A stretch of DNA of 64,000 nucleotides from Porphyrobacter sp. LM 6 (GTDB taxonomy: Bacteria; Pseudomonadota; Alphaproteobacteria; Sphingomonadales; Sphingomonadaceae), in NCBI RefSeq assembly GCF_001720465.1, contig NZ_CP017113.1, positions 2,852,001 through 2,916,000 of the forward strand, in the 5' to 3' direction. How positions within the stretch are numbered: the first letter of the stretch is position 1; each line of letters begins with the position of its first letter. Below are positions 1 through 9,487 of this stretch, one piece after another. The notes under the pieces are model-generated. The model did no database searches. It worked only from the letters and a program-made list of their open reading frames with translations, and was not told the DNA's origin. The position numbers and the translations under genes were made by a program.

Positions 1-244
1 GAGCGGACAGACGAAGGATCGGTTCTGCGGAACCGGAACGGTTCGGGACCGGGAAGCTTTCCCGATCGCTGGCTGCGCGACGGGACAGAAGGTGATTTGA
101 GAAACGGGATGAAGTCCGAGGGCGGAAAGCCTGCCCCGCATTAAGATAGGACCGTCTCGGCAATTGCGAAAAATTGCACTAACGAGGCCAGGCGACTAGA
201 GCCGTCGTAGGATACGCCGGCCCGGAACTGGAGAAAGCGCACCA
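1..244. other. Upstream region of the ROK regulator gene, no gene seen
   Basis: I see no convincing coding sequence here. A small hairpin with arms GGTTC and GAACC lies at 21-34. An inverted repeat with arms GCAATT and AATTGC separated by six bases lies at 160-177, about 70 bases before the regulator start, and could be an autoregulatory site. A GGAG ribosome-binding site lies at about 230-233. The role of the inverted repeat is inference. Confidence 0.4.
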
Positions 245-1477
245 ATGTCGACAACCGAACGCAAGGCTTCAGGCGTCGGTTTTTCTGCGCGCGACCGGGT
301 GAACCTGCTCAGCTCCGGCCTGTCTGGTACCAACCTCGAGCGCGGCAGCTCGCACAACCAGCGAGTGACGTTGCAGGCAATTCGGCTCAATGCGCCGGTA
401 ACCAAGGTCGAACTGGCCGAAATCACCGGGCTTACCCCGCCCTCGATCACCAACATCGCCCGCAAGTTGTTTGCTGATGGTCTGATCATTGAAGCAGGAC
501 GGCGGCGGGGTGAACGCGGCCAACCCGCGCTTAAACTTGCGATCAATCCTGACGGGGCATTCTCAATCGGCGTCAATATCGACCGCGATCACATGACGAT
601 GGTTGCGCTCGATTTCCTGGGCGAGCTGCGGCTTCGGATCGTCGAGAACATCCAGTTCCCGATGCCCGACCAGGTGCGGGATTTCGTCAGCAGGAACCTC
701 GAATCGATACGCGCGGCTGGCGTGATCGACATGGGTCGGATTGCCGGCATCGGTGTGGCCATTCCGGACGATTTCGGCGGGGTCGACCTGCCCCACCGTC
801 CGAGTGAATTCGCCATCTGGGAAACCGTTGACCTGAAGCAATTACTGGGAATGCACGGCCTCGAAGTCACTATAGAGAACGACGCAACCGCCGCGGCCAT
901 CGGCGAGCTTCAATTCGGACACGGGAGGGTCGCACAGACCTTCTTTTACCTGCTGGTCAACGCCGGGCTGGGCGGAGGCTTGGTGATCGACGGCCACTCC
1001 GTCACCGGTTCGTCCGGCCGAAGCGGCGAAATCGGCTTCTTGCCGATCGGTCGGACGCGGCGTAATCCGGTCGTCTTGCAAGATGTAGCTTCCCTGTCAG
1101 GCCTTTATAGTCACCTTGCCGAGACCGGATTTCCTGATCCCGGCCCGCTGGACCAGCTCAGTGGCGCACAGAGCGAAGCCGCGAGCCAGTGGATCGACAA
1201 GGCGGCCGATCTGCTGACTGAACCGATGATGGTCATCAATGCGGTCATCGACCCTGCCGCGATCTTCATTGGTGGGCGACTGCCGACTACGTTAGTCGAT
1301 CAACTCTGCGACCGACTTGCGCTGAACTTCCGGCACCGCGGAGCGTCGCTGCCGGCGCGTGCGCCAATCCGCCGTGCCGAGCTTTCTGAGGACGCAGCGG
1401 CGATAGGCGCGGCTATCCTGCCATTCTCCAGCCGTTTCCTGCCCAACCGCACAGCGCTAATGAAGATCGACGCCTGA
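245..1477 (+). CDS. ROK-family (NagC/XylR-like) transcriptional regulator
   Basis: This 410-residue protein has an N-terminal winged helix-turn-helix at about residues 40-85 (AEITGLTPPSITNIARKL) and a ROK sugar-kinase-like domain from about 100 to 400, including the conserved ENDATAAA segment and GGGLVIDG. Family members usually repress sugar genes and are relieved by a sugar or sugar phosphate. The cysteine-rich zinc motif of NagC and Mlc is missing: the equivalent stretch after SGEIGFLPIG has no cysteines, so ligand sensing may differ. It lies beside, and convergent with, a ROK kinase and GH2 enzyme operon, and probably controls this carbohydrate locus. A GGAG lies about 11 bases before the ATG. 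The inducer is unknown. Confidence 0.85.
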   Translation: MSTTERKASGVGFSARDRVNLLSSGLSGTNLERGSSHNQRVTLQAIRLNAPVTKVELAEITGLTPPSITNIARKLFADGLIIEAGRRRGERGQPALKLAINPDGAFSIGVNIDRDHMTMVALDFLGELRLRIVENIQFPMPDQVRDFVSRNLESIRAAGVIDMGRIAGIGVAIPDDFGGVDLPHRPSEFAIWETVDLKQLLGMHGLEVTIENDATAAAIGELQFGHGRVAQTFFYLLVNAGLGGGLVIDGHSVTGSSGRSGEIGFLPIGRTRRNPVVLQDVASLSGLYSHLAETGFPDPGPLDQLSGAQSEAASQWIDKAADLLTEPMMVINAVIDPAAIFIGGRLPTTLVDQLCDRLALNFRHRGASLPARAPIRRAELSEDAAAIGAAILPFSSRFLPNRTALMKIDA

Positions 1478-1485
1478 TAGCAGGC

Positions 1486-2412
1486 TCAAGCAACTGCGGC
1501 AGGGCGCCGGGTTGCCTGTCCGGCAAGCGCTGCGGCAAGTGCGATCGGGCCGAGAGGGCCTGCCAGCGTGCCGAGCCCCGGCGGGGTGATATATTCTTCG
1601 ATGCGATCGAGCTCGGGTGAGCTGACATAGCCGTTCAGGCTCGCCTGCAATTCGCGCCGTATGATCGGAAAGAGCTGCGGCTGCGCGGTAATCACACCAC
1701 CGCCCAGGAATATCCGCCGCGGGGTCGCGCTCAGCACGATGTTGTGTAGCATTTGCGCTATAGCATGACCGACGAGGGTCCAGATCGGATCATCGGTCGC
1801 AATCAGGCTGGCGCGCATACCCGAACGACTGATGATAGAAGGGCCGGCAGCCAGCCCCTCAACACAGTCGCCGTGATAGGGACAGGATCCCGGCCAGGTA
1901 TCGCCTGCCACGCGCGGGATACGCATATGACCCAGCTCAGCATGGCCGAACCCGCAGATCGGCGCACCGTCGACGATCAGTCCCACGCCCACTCCCGTGC
2001 CAATGGTGACATAGGCAAAGTCGGCAAGGCCGACAGCCGCGCCCCAGCGCATTTCCGCCAGAGCTGCGCCGTTCACGTCGGTATCGAGCACCGCCGGCAC
2101 GCCGAGGCCTGCGCTGAGTTCCTGCACGATGTCGACGCCGGTCCAGCCCGCCTTCGGGGTCTGCCCGATCTTGCCCCACCCCGGCGAAGCCTTGTCCACA
2201 TCCACCGGCCCGAACGAGGCGATGCCGAGCGCAGAAATGTCGCGGCGGGTTTCGAACCACTGGTGCAGGATCGCCTTAATCTGCGGCAGGGTGACATCTG
2301 GCGCGAGCGTATCGACCCGCTCCTGTGCGAGGATTTCGCCCGTCGGGGTTGCAAGCACGCAAACGCACTTGGTTCCCCCCAGTTCGACACCAGCCAGTAT
2401 TGAAGTCGCCAT
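1486..2412 (-). CDS. ROK-family sugar kinase (fructokinase/mannokinase-like)
   Basis: This 308-residue cytoplasmic kinase starts with the nucleotide-binding ELGGTK motif and contains the ROK zinc motif GH-AELGHMRIPR followed by CPYHGDCVEGLAAGP. That arrangement is typical of the Mak/GmuE/ScrK branch that phosphorylates fructose or mannose. I chose the ATG at 2412 because it gives the standard N-terminus (MATSILAGVELGG) and has a GGGGGTGG stretch just upstream; an in-frame start 20 codons earlier lies inside the preceding gene. It follows the GH2 enzyme gene by 25 bases, so the two are almost certainly co-transcribed. The likely job is phosphorylating the monosaccharide that enzyme releases, plausibly mannose, but the sugar cannot be fixed from sequence. 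Confidence 0.85.
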   Translation of the reverse strand: MATSILAGVELGGTKCVCVLATPTGEILAQERVDTLAPDVTLPQIKAILHQWFETRRDISALGIASFGPVDVDKASPGWGKIGQTPKAGWTGVDIVQELSAGLGVPAVLDTDVNGAALAEMRWGAAVGLADFAYVTIGTGVGVGLIVDGAPICGFGHAELGHMRIPRVAGDTWPGSCPYHGDCVEGLAAGPSIISRSGMRASLIATDDPIWTLVGHAIAQMLHNIVLSATPRRIFLGGGVITAQPQLFPIIRRELQASLNGYVSSPELDRIEEYITPPGLGTLAGPLGPIALAAALAGQATRRPAAVA

Positions 2413-2437
2413 CACCACCCCCACCGTTGAATCGCTC

Positions 2438-5400
2438 TCATTCCGCCACTTGCGATGTCCTCGCCTCGACATTCCAGCCCCGCACGCTGATCGTATGCGG
2501 CCTTGATGCGGACTTCGGCGACCGGATCGTCACGCTGCGCATTTCGCCCGGCAGCAAGGACACGTAATTGTCGCTCCAATATGCCGGCAGCACCCGCTCG
2601 CCCGCTGCATCGAGCAACGATAGCTTCACCAGCAGGGCCGGATGAGCGCTCGCGTTAGACAGCGTCGCCACGATTTCGTGTTCGTCGGCATGTGCCGTTT
2701 GCTTGGCGGACACGCTTACGTTTGCCGCCTTCATCGTGTCCATCGCGCGATAGCCTGAAGGTTCGCGGGCAAGCCAGTAGAGGTTCTCGCTCAGCAGGCG
2801 ATCATCCTTGTCGAACAGTTCAAGCTTCGTGATCACCACTGGGGTGCCGTTAAAAAGCGTATCGGGCACAGCAGCGCCAATTTCGGCAACCGCGTAGGCC
2901 GCGACTTTAGCGGCGATCATGCGGTCATCGAGCAACCGCCCGTCGAAGGCGTAGTTGCGGACCCGTACCTTGCCCGCGCCAATCGCATCGCCAAGACTAT
3001 TGACCACCGCCACAGAGTGTTCCGGCAGGTTTATCTGCACGTGAACCGGCTCCGATCCTTTCTTCGATCCGAAGAAGGCAGCGTGCGTGTCGTAGTCATA
3101 GCTATAGATCTGCCACGTCGTGCTCGGCCAAGCGGGATGGGTCATCCACAGCAGACGACCGCTGTTGCGTGTGAACAGGCCTGCATTCATGCCTTCGAAG
3201 ATGGCTCGGTGGGCTTCGTAGTTCAGAAGCTGCGCCTTGTTCTCGAAATCGACCAGATCGCTTGCAGCACCTAGGCGGTTCTGCATCGCCTTCATGAAGC
3301 TTGCGACATCACCGGCCTTGCCCTGGTGCCAGTCGTGATAGGCCCAAGTGTCGCTGATCGGCCACTGGTCCTCAGCCGGCATCATCGTCCTGAAGGTTTC
3401 CAGCGTCGGGAAGGATGGCGTGCCGACCTCAGTGGAGAATCCTCGCCCGATTCGAGTGAAATAGGCTTCCGGCGGCTGGTAGTTCCACGGGCCGCTTCCG
3501 GCCATGTTCACCTCGCGTGAATTGGGCAGGTATGCGCGGGTGCCATCGATCTCGCGCACCAGCTTCTCAAGTCCTGTATTGAGCATGGGAGGCGGGACAC
3601 CTTCGTTGCGTCCGATCCACAGCGCGATCGAGGGGTGATGCCGAAACTGGCTGATCGTGTCGGCGGCATTGGCTAGGAACAGCGCAGTATCGCCCGGTTC
3701 GCCATTGTGATCCTGGGTCGAAATCCAGAAGTCGTTGAGGACCAGCAGGCCGTATTCATCGGCAAGATCGAAAAACACGCGCTCGGTACTCTGACCCATC
3801 CAGTTGCGAATGGTGTTGACGTTGGCATCGCGGTGGAGCCGGAAAAAAGGCTCCATCCGTTCGCGCGTAACGCGTTTCATCCAGTCGTCCATGCCCCAGT
3901 TGCCCCCGCGCACCGCGATCGGCACGCCATTGACTCGGATCAGTAAGTGCGGCGCGAGAGCGTTATCCGCGACCGGAGCGAGCGCGGGGGACCCTGCCAC
4001 ATCGCGCGCCAGCGAAACGGCCCAACCGCCGGGCACCTTGCGGATACCCTTGTGCGCAACATCGAGCAGCTGCTCACCCATGCTGCGCGCCGGCGCGACC
4101 GCGACACGCTGCAATTCCTCGGCAGAATCGACCAGCGACAGCTCGTAGCTGATCTCGCGAATGCCGAAGCGGATGTCACGGGTGTCGCTAACGGCCCCAT
4201 CGACGCGCGCGGTCAGAACGAGGGTATGCAGCACGGGCTCACCATAGCCGTTCGGCCACCAAAGCTTCGGGTTGCGCAGGCGCAGCTGTGCGAATCTATC
4301 GGGCGCAAAACGAACCGTTGAATTTGCCATCGGGGCAAGGGTTGCGGTCTGGCGCAAGGTAACATCGCCGAAGCGCGCCTCGATTTCGACCGCGCGTTCG
4401 GAGTCCGCATCATTGATGACCGGAACTTCGATGGTCAGTTCAGCCAGTGAATTATCAGGATTCGGCAGCACCGTGCGCACATGCGGATCGCCGATCCGAG
4501 CATCGCCGGTCGCCTCGAGCACAACCTCCTGCCACACGCCGGTATTGCGGTCGCGCACGCTCGGGATCCAGTCCCAGCCCTGACTCGCACTGAAGGTGGG
4601 GCCGTCGATCGCCATCGCCCCCCCGTTCTGACCAGGACCTGCGGTGAGCGATTCCTCATGCGGCAGATCCGGATGCGGCGGGGGCAAGACTCGGACGGCG
4701 ACCGCAATGCGCTGTCCGGTCTGGAAGCGCGCCGGTAACACAAAGCGGCCGCGGATGAACGCGCCCTCGGTCATGCCGAGCCGCTCGCCATTGACCCAAA
4801 TTTCGGCGGCATAGTTGATGCCGAGGAATTCCAATGCCTGCAGTTCCCGTTGGCCGCCATCGGGACGTTCGAATTCGGCACGCAGCCAGTAGTCCTGCTG
4901 GTTCAGGCTTTCGGGAATAAGCAGGTTGTTGAGGCCGTAAGCCGGGTCGGCATAGACCCCGTTGGCGACATAGGTCGCGAGGATGGTGCCCGGCACAATG
5001 GCAGGCAACCAGCCGCTAGCATCGAAGTCGGGTCGGGAAATTGTTGCGGGCGCCGTGCTCACATCCGGTGCGGCCGCAAGTCTCCATGCACCGACCACCC
5101 AGCGCCCTTCACCCGCAGGCGTCAGAGCGGCAGTTGGTGCAGGCTTGGCAGCCGGAGGCCCTTTCGCATCTGGCGCGCGACTGACCGGCAGGCTCGCGGG
5201 ATCCTGCGGCGATGCCAGTCCCATGGTCTGCTTGGTCTGTAGTGGCCAGGTCGGGCTGCCGGTTTCAAACTGGATCAGCCGCTCATCTGGCTTGCGCCAA
5301 TCCGTGCGCGCCACTAGCGGCGGATTACCCTGCCACATCGTCAGACTGGCGATCGCCCCGCGGAACACATCCTTGCCTTCAGCGCGCGGCGCCATGATCA

Positions 5401-5872
5401 CAGCAACTGCCGCCGCGCTGGGCTGAAAACGCGACCTGACAACTCGTTCCCCGCTGACTTGCAGGGCAAGACCAGTGCTGTCCGCCGTAAGGGTGACCAG
5501 CAACCATTCACCCGGCTTTCCATGCACGGAAGACACGGCCCTTCCAGCCGCGCTTTCAGCGAAAATCCGACCGGAACGAATACCCACGTCGACCACAGCG
5601 TTGCCGCCTTGGTCGATAAGAGAAAGGACCGTTCGTGCGCCATCCGACGGCAAATCGATCCGGACCCAGCTCTTGATCGTCCAGGTAGACTGCGGATCTA
5701 CAGCAACGGGAAAGTCTTTGCGGATGGCATTACCTGCCGGCGGAAAGACTGCATTGAGTGGGCCAGCAAGAATGACACCTGCTGTTGCTGCCTGAGCGCT
5801 GGCACTGGTGACCGGAGCCGCCAGGGCGCCAAGCACGAGCAGGAAGGCAAGAGCCTTGCGCAGCCAGACCAT
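2438..5872 (-). CDS. Secreted GH2-family beta-mannosidase / exo-beta-glucosaminidase-like enzyme with LamG-like N-terminus
   Basis: The 1144-residue product has a signal peptide (VWLRKALAFLLVLGALAAP, then ASAQ). A concanavalin/LamG-like segment spans about residues 30-200, and a full GH2 architecture follows. The acid/base motif is visible as WIGRNEG and the nucleophile region as FSTEVGTP. The downstream segment NYEAHRAIFEG and WMTHPAWPSTTWQ matches the beta-mannosidase / exo-glucosaminidase / endo-beta-mannosidase branch rather than LacZ. The start at 5872 is supported by a perfect GGGGAGGAA ribosome-binding site; the longer in-frame start lacks one. It is first in an operon with the ROK kinase and divergent from a TonB receptor. 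Substrate choice between beta-mannoside and beta-glucosaminide is unresolved. Confidence 0.85.
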   Translation of the reverse strand: MVWLRKALAFLLVLGALAAPVTSASAQAATAGVILAGPLNAVFPPAGNAIRKDFPVAVDPQSTWTIKSWVRIDLPSDGARTVLSLIDQGGNAVVDVGIRSGRIFAESAAGRAVSSVHGKPGEWLLVTLTADSTGLALQVSGERVVRSRFQPSAAAVAVIMAPRAEGKDVFRGAIASLTMWQGNPPLVARTDWRKPDERLIQFETGSPTWPLQTKQTMGLASPQDPASLPVSRAPDAKGPPAAKPAPTAALTPAGEGRWVVGAWRLAAAPDVSTAPATISRPDFDASGWLPAIVPGTILATYVANGVYADPAYGLNNLLIPESLNQQDYWLRAEFERPDGGQRELQALEFLGINYAAEIWVNGERLGMTEGAFIRGRFVLPARFQTGQRIAVAVRVLPPPHPDLPHEESLTAGPGQNGGAMAIDGPTFSASQGWDWIPSVRDRNTGVWQEVVLEATGDARIGDPHVRTVLPNPDNSLAELTIEVPVINDADSERAVEIEARFGDVTLRQTATLAPMANSTVRFAPDRFAQLRLRNPKLWWPNGYGEPVLHTLVLTARVDGAVSDTRDIRFGIREISYELSLVDSAEELQRVAVAPARSMGEQLLDVAHKGIRKVPGGWAVSLARDVAGSPALAPVADNALAPHLLIRVNGVPIAVRGGNWGMDDWMKRVTRERMEPFFRLHRDANVNTIRNWMGQSTERVFFDLADEYGLLVLNDFWISTQDHNGEPGDTALFLANAADTISQFRHHPSIALWIGRNEGVPPPMLNTGLEKLVREIDGTRAYLPNSREVNMAGSGPWNYQPPEAYFTRIGRGFSTEVGTPSFPTLETFRTMMPAEDQWPISDTWAYHDWHQGKAGDVASFMKAMQNRLGAASDLVDFENKAQLLNYEAHRAIFEGMNAGLFTRNSGRLLWMTHPAWPSTTWQIYSYDYDTHAAFFGSKKGSEPVHVQINLPEHSVAVVNSLGDAIGAGKVRVRNYAFDGRLLDDRMIAAKVAAYAVAEIGAAVPDTLFNGTPVVITKLELFDKDDRLLSENLYWLAREPSGYRAMDTMKAANVSVSAKQTAHADEHEIVATLSNASAHPALLVKLSLLDAAGERVLPAYWSDNYVSLLPGEMRSVTIRSPKSASRPHTISVRGWNVEARTSQVAE

Positions 5873-5921
5873 CGATTTCCTCCCCTCAACGAGTCGATAC
5901 CCGCCATCATTTATGAAAACC

Positions 5922-5951
5922 ATTTTAGGTATAGTTGTCACCTGAGGTCAA
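5922..5951 (-). promoter_or_regulatory. Predicted leftward promoter of the GH2-ROK kinase operon
   Basis: On the minus strand a -35-like TTGACC (5946-5951) is followed after exactly 18 bases by a -10-like TAAAAT (5922-5927), about 50 bases before the GH2 start codon. The -35 box and half of the spacer lie inside the palindrome at 5935-5958, an arrangement expected for repression. This is a consensus match by eye only. Confidence 0.5.
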
Positions 5952-5958
5952 GTGACAA
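5935..5958. promoter_or_regulatory. 24-bp palindromic operator candidate
   Basis: Arms TTGTCAC (5935-5941) and GTGACAA (5952-5958) are perfect inverted repeats. An inner TGA/TCA pair on the same axis makes a near-complete 24-bp dyad. It sits over the predicted leftward promoter in the divergent region. A repressor controlling both the GH2 operon and the TonB receptor is the natural reading; the nearby ROK regulator is the first candidate, but a regulator encoded elsewhere is possible. Confidence 0.55.
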
Positions 5959-6260
5959 TGGATTGCCACACACCCTGGTCGGCCAATTTGCCTAGATTCA
6001 CCCGTCCATCTTTATGAGTTTCTCGAGGCCGGGCTCGAACCGACAGGTCAGGCGTCAAGTGCCTTCAGTTTAAATGAAACAAATTTCTTTACTAAAGCCA
6101 TTATGTCGGTGTAGTCTCCAGGTCGAGGGGTAAAGAGGACGCGGTCAGAATGCACGCTGGATCATTTGATCCGGGTTTGGCGCATCGACCGATAGGGCTC
6201 GGCAGCCTTCAACAAAAAATAGATGTCGAGAGAGCCTAAAATGGCTGGGGGAGTGAAAAC

Positions 6261-9200
6261 ATGAAGCAGCATCTAGTCGCGTCGGGCTCAAAGCTGGCCC
6301 TAGTCGCAGGCGCCTTGGGCCTCGCATGCTCAGCAGCATCAGCGCAGGACAGCGCTCCTCAGAGCCCGGAAACGCCGGCTGCCGAGGTTGCAGATGCTGC
6401 GACTGACAACGTCATCGTCGTGTCGGGTGTGCGTCAGTCAATCGAAAGCGCAATCGACGACAAACGCCGAGCATCAGAGATCAAGGATGTCATCAATGCC
6501 GAGGACATCGGCCAGCTTGCCAACGATAACATTTCCGAAGCACTCCAGCGCATCACAGGCGTGCAGGTCAATCGCGGCAACGACGGCGAGGGCCGGCAGG
6601 TCCAGGTCCGGGGCCTTTCGGAGAATAACGTCACCGTAAATGGTGCCATTGCCTCGGGCACAGGCGATGTCGACCTCAGCAACGGCAATGACCGCAGCGT
6701 CAACTTCCAGGACCTTCCGGCCGAGCTGTTCGCTGGTGTCGAGATTCTCAAGGCGCTGACGGCGGATCAGATCGAAGGCTCGCTTGGCGGGACGATCAAT
6801 CTTCAAACCCGCGCGCCGCTTTCCGGCAAACGTGATTTGATCCTCAACCTTTCGGGCACTGCAAAGCGCGCCGAGGTCGGTGATATCAATCGCCAGGACG
6901 GCAACCTCTTTTTGCAAAAGAAGTTTCTCGATACGCCGCTTGGCGATTTCGGTGTGATCGTTAATCTCGGTTACAAGGAGATTGCGAGCTACGCCTATGT
7001 CTATGGCGGCAACGAGGTGATCGACGCGCCGGGCATCTGGACGCGCCGGATCGGCAATGTCGATGCACCGCCCAGCCAGGGCACGAACCAGACCGCGCTC
7101 AACTACAACTTCTTCCAGCTCGCCACGATTCCCAATGCCACCGGTGGCGGATCGCGGCCCAATCCGTATCGCTATGCCGTTGACGATCCCAACGGGGACG
7201 GGCTGAGCGACGCCAACGATGTTTACTACATTCCCGGCGCCTTCGGCGTGTCCGAGCGCGTGCGCGACGATACCCGCAAATCGTTCAACGGCACGCTGCA
7301 ATGGAAGCCCGCGTCCAATCTCGATATCCGCTTTGATGCGGTGCTGACCGATCTAAACGAGAGTCTGACCGGGGCGAACATGAACATCGTCTCGAACATC
7401 CCCCGTTCGGGGATTCTGGTCGGCGGCCCTGGTGCAACTTTTGAGCAGCTGGGTACCTCGGCTGGGTTCGGCGATGTCTATGTCCTCACCGGCGGCCGGC
7501 TGGCGTCGTTCACCACCCGCGTTGGCGCTGCGCCTTCGATCAACGAGATCGCACGGGAATCGCAACAGTTCTCGGCCGAGGCGACGTGGGACGCGACTGA
7601 CAGCCTGACCCTTCATGCCAAGGCCACGACCTCGCGCGGAACGGCTAACACGCTCGATTTCGGTCAGCTCAGCGCCAGCATCGAACAACAGGGCGGCACC
7701 AATCCGCGCTTCAACAACCAGGATTTCTACAATTTCGTCGACTATCAGCGCGGCGACAACCTGATACCACTCGTCACCTTCTACGAAAACCCGTTCCCGT
7801 CGTCGGCCTACGGGGTCAATTCAGTGGTGGACGAGGCCAACCTGGTCACCCTCAACCCGGGCGATCTCAGCTACCGCCGCTACCGTTATCGGCAATTCCA
7901 ACGCAATGCGGCCGATACCGAGAACACCGACGACTCCATCCGCTTTGATGCGACGTGGGAGCCTGACATGGGCTTCTTCGAATCCTTCCAGGCTGGTTTC
8001 CGTTGGGCCGAGCGCAGCTTTGAGCGCGCTCGGTATGAAAACCCCAACGAAGGGGGCGGCGTGACCGCCGTCCTTGGGCAGGGCGTGCGCGATCCGGTGC
8101 AGTCGATCAACATCTGGGCCGTGCCGCTCAACCCGGCCAACACCACTGATCCAGGTGCCGCGGCAACCGCAACCTTCCTCAGCTCATGTCTGACCACGGC
8201 CGGCAATCCCGACATTCTCGCGCGTTACGGCGGCAATCTCCCGATGACCTTCGGATCGACCGCCGGGTGTGATGTGACCGGTGTCGCGAACTACTTCAAC
8301 CTGTTTGACATCCGCGCTGTAGACCCGGCGGCGGGCTCCGGGTTCTACGAAGTGGAAGACGAACGCTTCCGCGTCACCGAGCAGACCATGGCGGGATATC
8401 TGCGCGCCAATTTCCGTACTGATCTGGGCAGCGTGGCGATGTTTGGCAATGTCGGCCTTCGCTATGTCGAGACCAAGACAACCTCGTCGGGCTATCTGAT
8501 CAATCCGGGTACGCCCACCAGCTACAGCATTGTCACCTTTAACAACACATATGACGACTGGCTGCCCTCGGCGAACGTCAATTTCGGTCTGTCCAAAGAC
8601 CTCGTTGCCCGCGTCGCCTATTCGCGCACGCTGGGGCGCCCGGCGCTGACGCAGATCTCGCCGGGACTGGAACTAACCCGATCCGACGTCGATCCTGATT
8701 TCGCCGGCTTCGGGGTGGCGGGCAATCCGTTCCTCAATCCGGTCCACTCGGACAACTTCGACACCTCGCTCGAATGGTATTACGACAAGGGCAGCTATCT
8801 GTCGGTCGCGGCCTTCATTAAGAACATCGACACCACGATTTTCCGCGATCCGGTGCCCACGTCCCGTGATATCAACGGCGAGGTGTTCTCGGTCACCACC
8901 TTTGGCAATTTCGGCGGCACAAAGCTTAAGGGTATCGAACTGGGCGCGGCCCATGCCTTCACCTATCTGCCGGGCTTGCTGCGGCACTTGGGGATAACGG
9001 GCAACTTCACCTATATCGACGAGACAAGCGACCTTCGCGATCAGGAAGGCGATCCGATCGGTCGACGGGGCTTGTCGAAGTACACCTACAATGCCGGCGC
9101 CTTCTACGACGACAAGAAGATCAACCTGCGGCTCGCTTACAATTGGCGGTCCGCCTTCACTCGGCGTGAGATTGTGCAGCTCGGCTTTGCCCGGCCTGAG

Positions 9201-9401
9201 GCCCTGCCGGAAATCGAAGCAGCACGCGGACAGCTCGACTTCGCGGCGCGCGTCAATGTGAACCGCAACCTGCGCTTCACTCTCGATGCCGTGAACCTGA
9301 CGAACACCGGAACGTTCCGTTACCTCAAGTACGAGCAGCTCGTGAACTACGTCTCGCTAGCTGGTCGCAGGTTCAACGTCGGCGTTGCCGTGAGCTTCTG
9401 A
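6261..9401 (+). CDS. TonB-dependent receptor, Xanthomonas-Caulobacter carbohydrate type
   Basis: The 1046-residue outer-membrane receptor has a signal peptide ending ASAQD, a short VIVVSGVRQSI TonB-box-like stretch, a plug domain (VNRGNDGEGRQVQVRGLSENNVTVNG) and a long beta-barrel ending in VGVAVSF with the terminal aromatic residue expected for BAM insertion. The length and the plug sequence SIESAIDDKRRASEIKDVI are those of the family often linked to oligosaccharide import in Caulobacter and sphingomonads. A GGGGGAG ribosome-binding site supports the start. It is divergent from the GH2 operon and followed directly by a secreted TIM-barrel protein, so it probably imports the glycan fragments this locus handles. 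There is no SusD partner, as expected in Proteobacteria. Confidence 0.9.
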   Translation: MKQHLVASGSKLALVAGALGLACSAASAQDSAPQSPETPAAEVADAATDNVIVVSGVRQSIESAIDDKRRASEIKDVINAEDIGQLANDNISEALQRITGVQVNRGNDGEGRQVQVRGLSENNVTVNGAIASGTGDVDLSNGNDRSVNFQDLPAELFAGVEILKALTADQIEGSLGGTINLQTRAPLSGKRDLILNLSGTAKRAEVGDINRQDGNLFLQKKFLDTPLGDFGVIVNLGYKEIASYAYVYGGNEVIDAPGIWTRRIGNVDAPPSQGTNQTALNYNFFQLATIPNATGGGSRPNPYRYAVDDPNGDGLSDANDVYYIPGAFGVSERVRDDTRKSFNGTLQWKPASNLDIRFDAVLTDLNESLTGANMNIVSNIPRSGILVGGPGATFEQLGTSAGFGDVYVLTGGRLASFTTRVGAAPSINEIARESQQFSAEATWDATDSLTLHAKATTSRGTANTLDFGQLSASIEQQGGTNPRFNNQDFYNFVDYQRGDNLIPLVTFYENPFPSSAYGVNSVVDEANLVTLNPGDLSYRRYRYRQFQRNAADTENTDDSIRFDATWEPDMGFFESFQAGFRWAERSFERARYENPNEGGGVTAVLGQGVRDPVQSINIWAVPLNPANTTDPGAAATATFLSSCLTTAGNPDILARYGGNLPMTFGSTAGCDVTGVANYFNLFDIRAVDPAAGSGFYEVEDERFRVTEQTMAGYLRANFRTDLGSVAMFGNVGLRYVETKTTSSGYLINPGTPTSYSIVTFNNTYDDWLPSANVNFGLSKDLVARVAYSRTLGRPALTQISPGLELTRSDVDPDFAGFGVAGNPFLNPVHSDNFDTSLEWYYDKGSYLSVAAFIKNIDTTIFRDPVPTSRDINGEVFSVTTFGNFGGTKLKGIELGAAHAFTYLPGLLRHLGITGNFTYIDETSDLRDQEGDPIGRRGLSKYTYNAGAFYDDKKINLRLAYNWRSAFTRREIVQLGFARPEALPEIEAARGQLDFAARVNVNRNLRFTLDAVNLTNTGTFRYLKYEQLVNYVSLAGRRFNVGVAVSF

Positions 9402-9487
9402 TGTCTCGCGGGCGGACCATCACTGCCATCAGGCAGGCGAAGGCCCGCCCGGAGCAGCGTCGCTCCCATGAAGAACGGAGAAACGCA

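Larger units (their letters stand above)
5873..6260. other. Divergent intergenic control region of the glycan locus
   Basis: This 388-base region between the GH2 operon (leftward) and the TonB receptor (rightward) has no coding sequence I can support. It contains the palindrome and leftward promoter listed separately. Around 6068-6110 there is an AT-rich stretch that may hold the rightward promoter, but I cannot define its boxes. A strong GGGGGAG ribosome-binding site for the receptor lies just before 6261. Confidence 0.6.
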
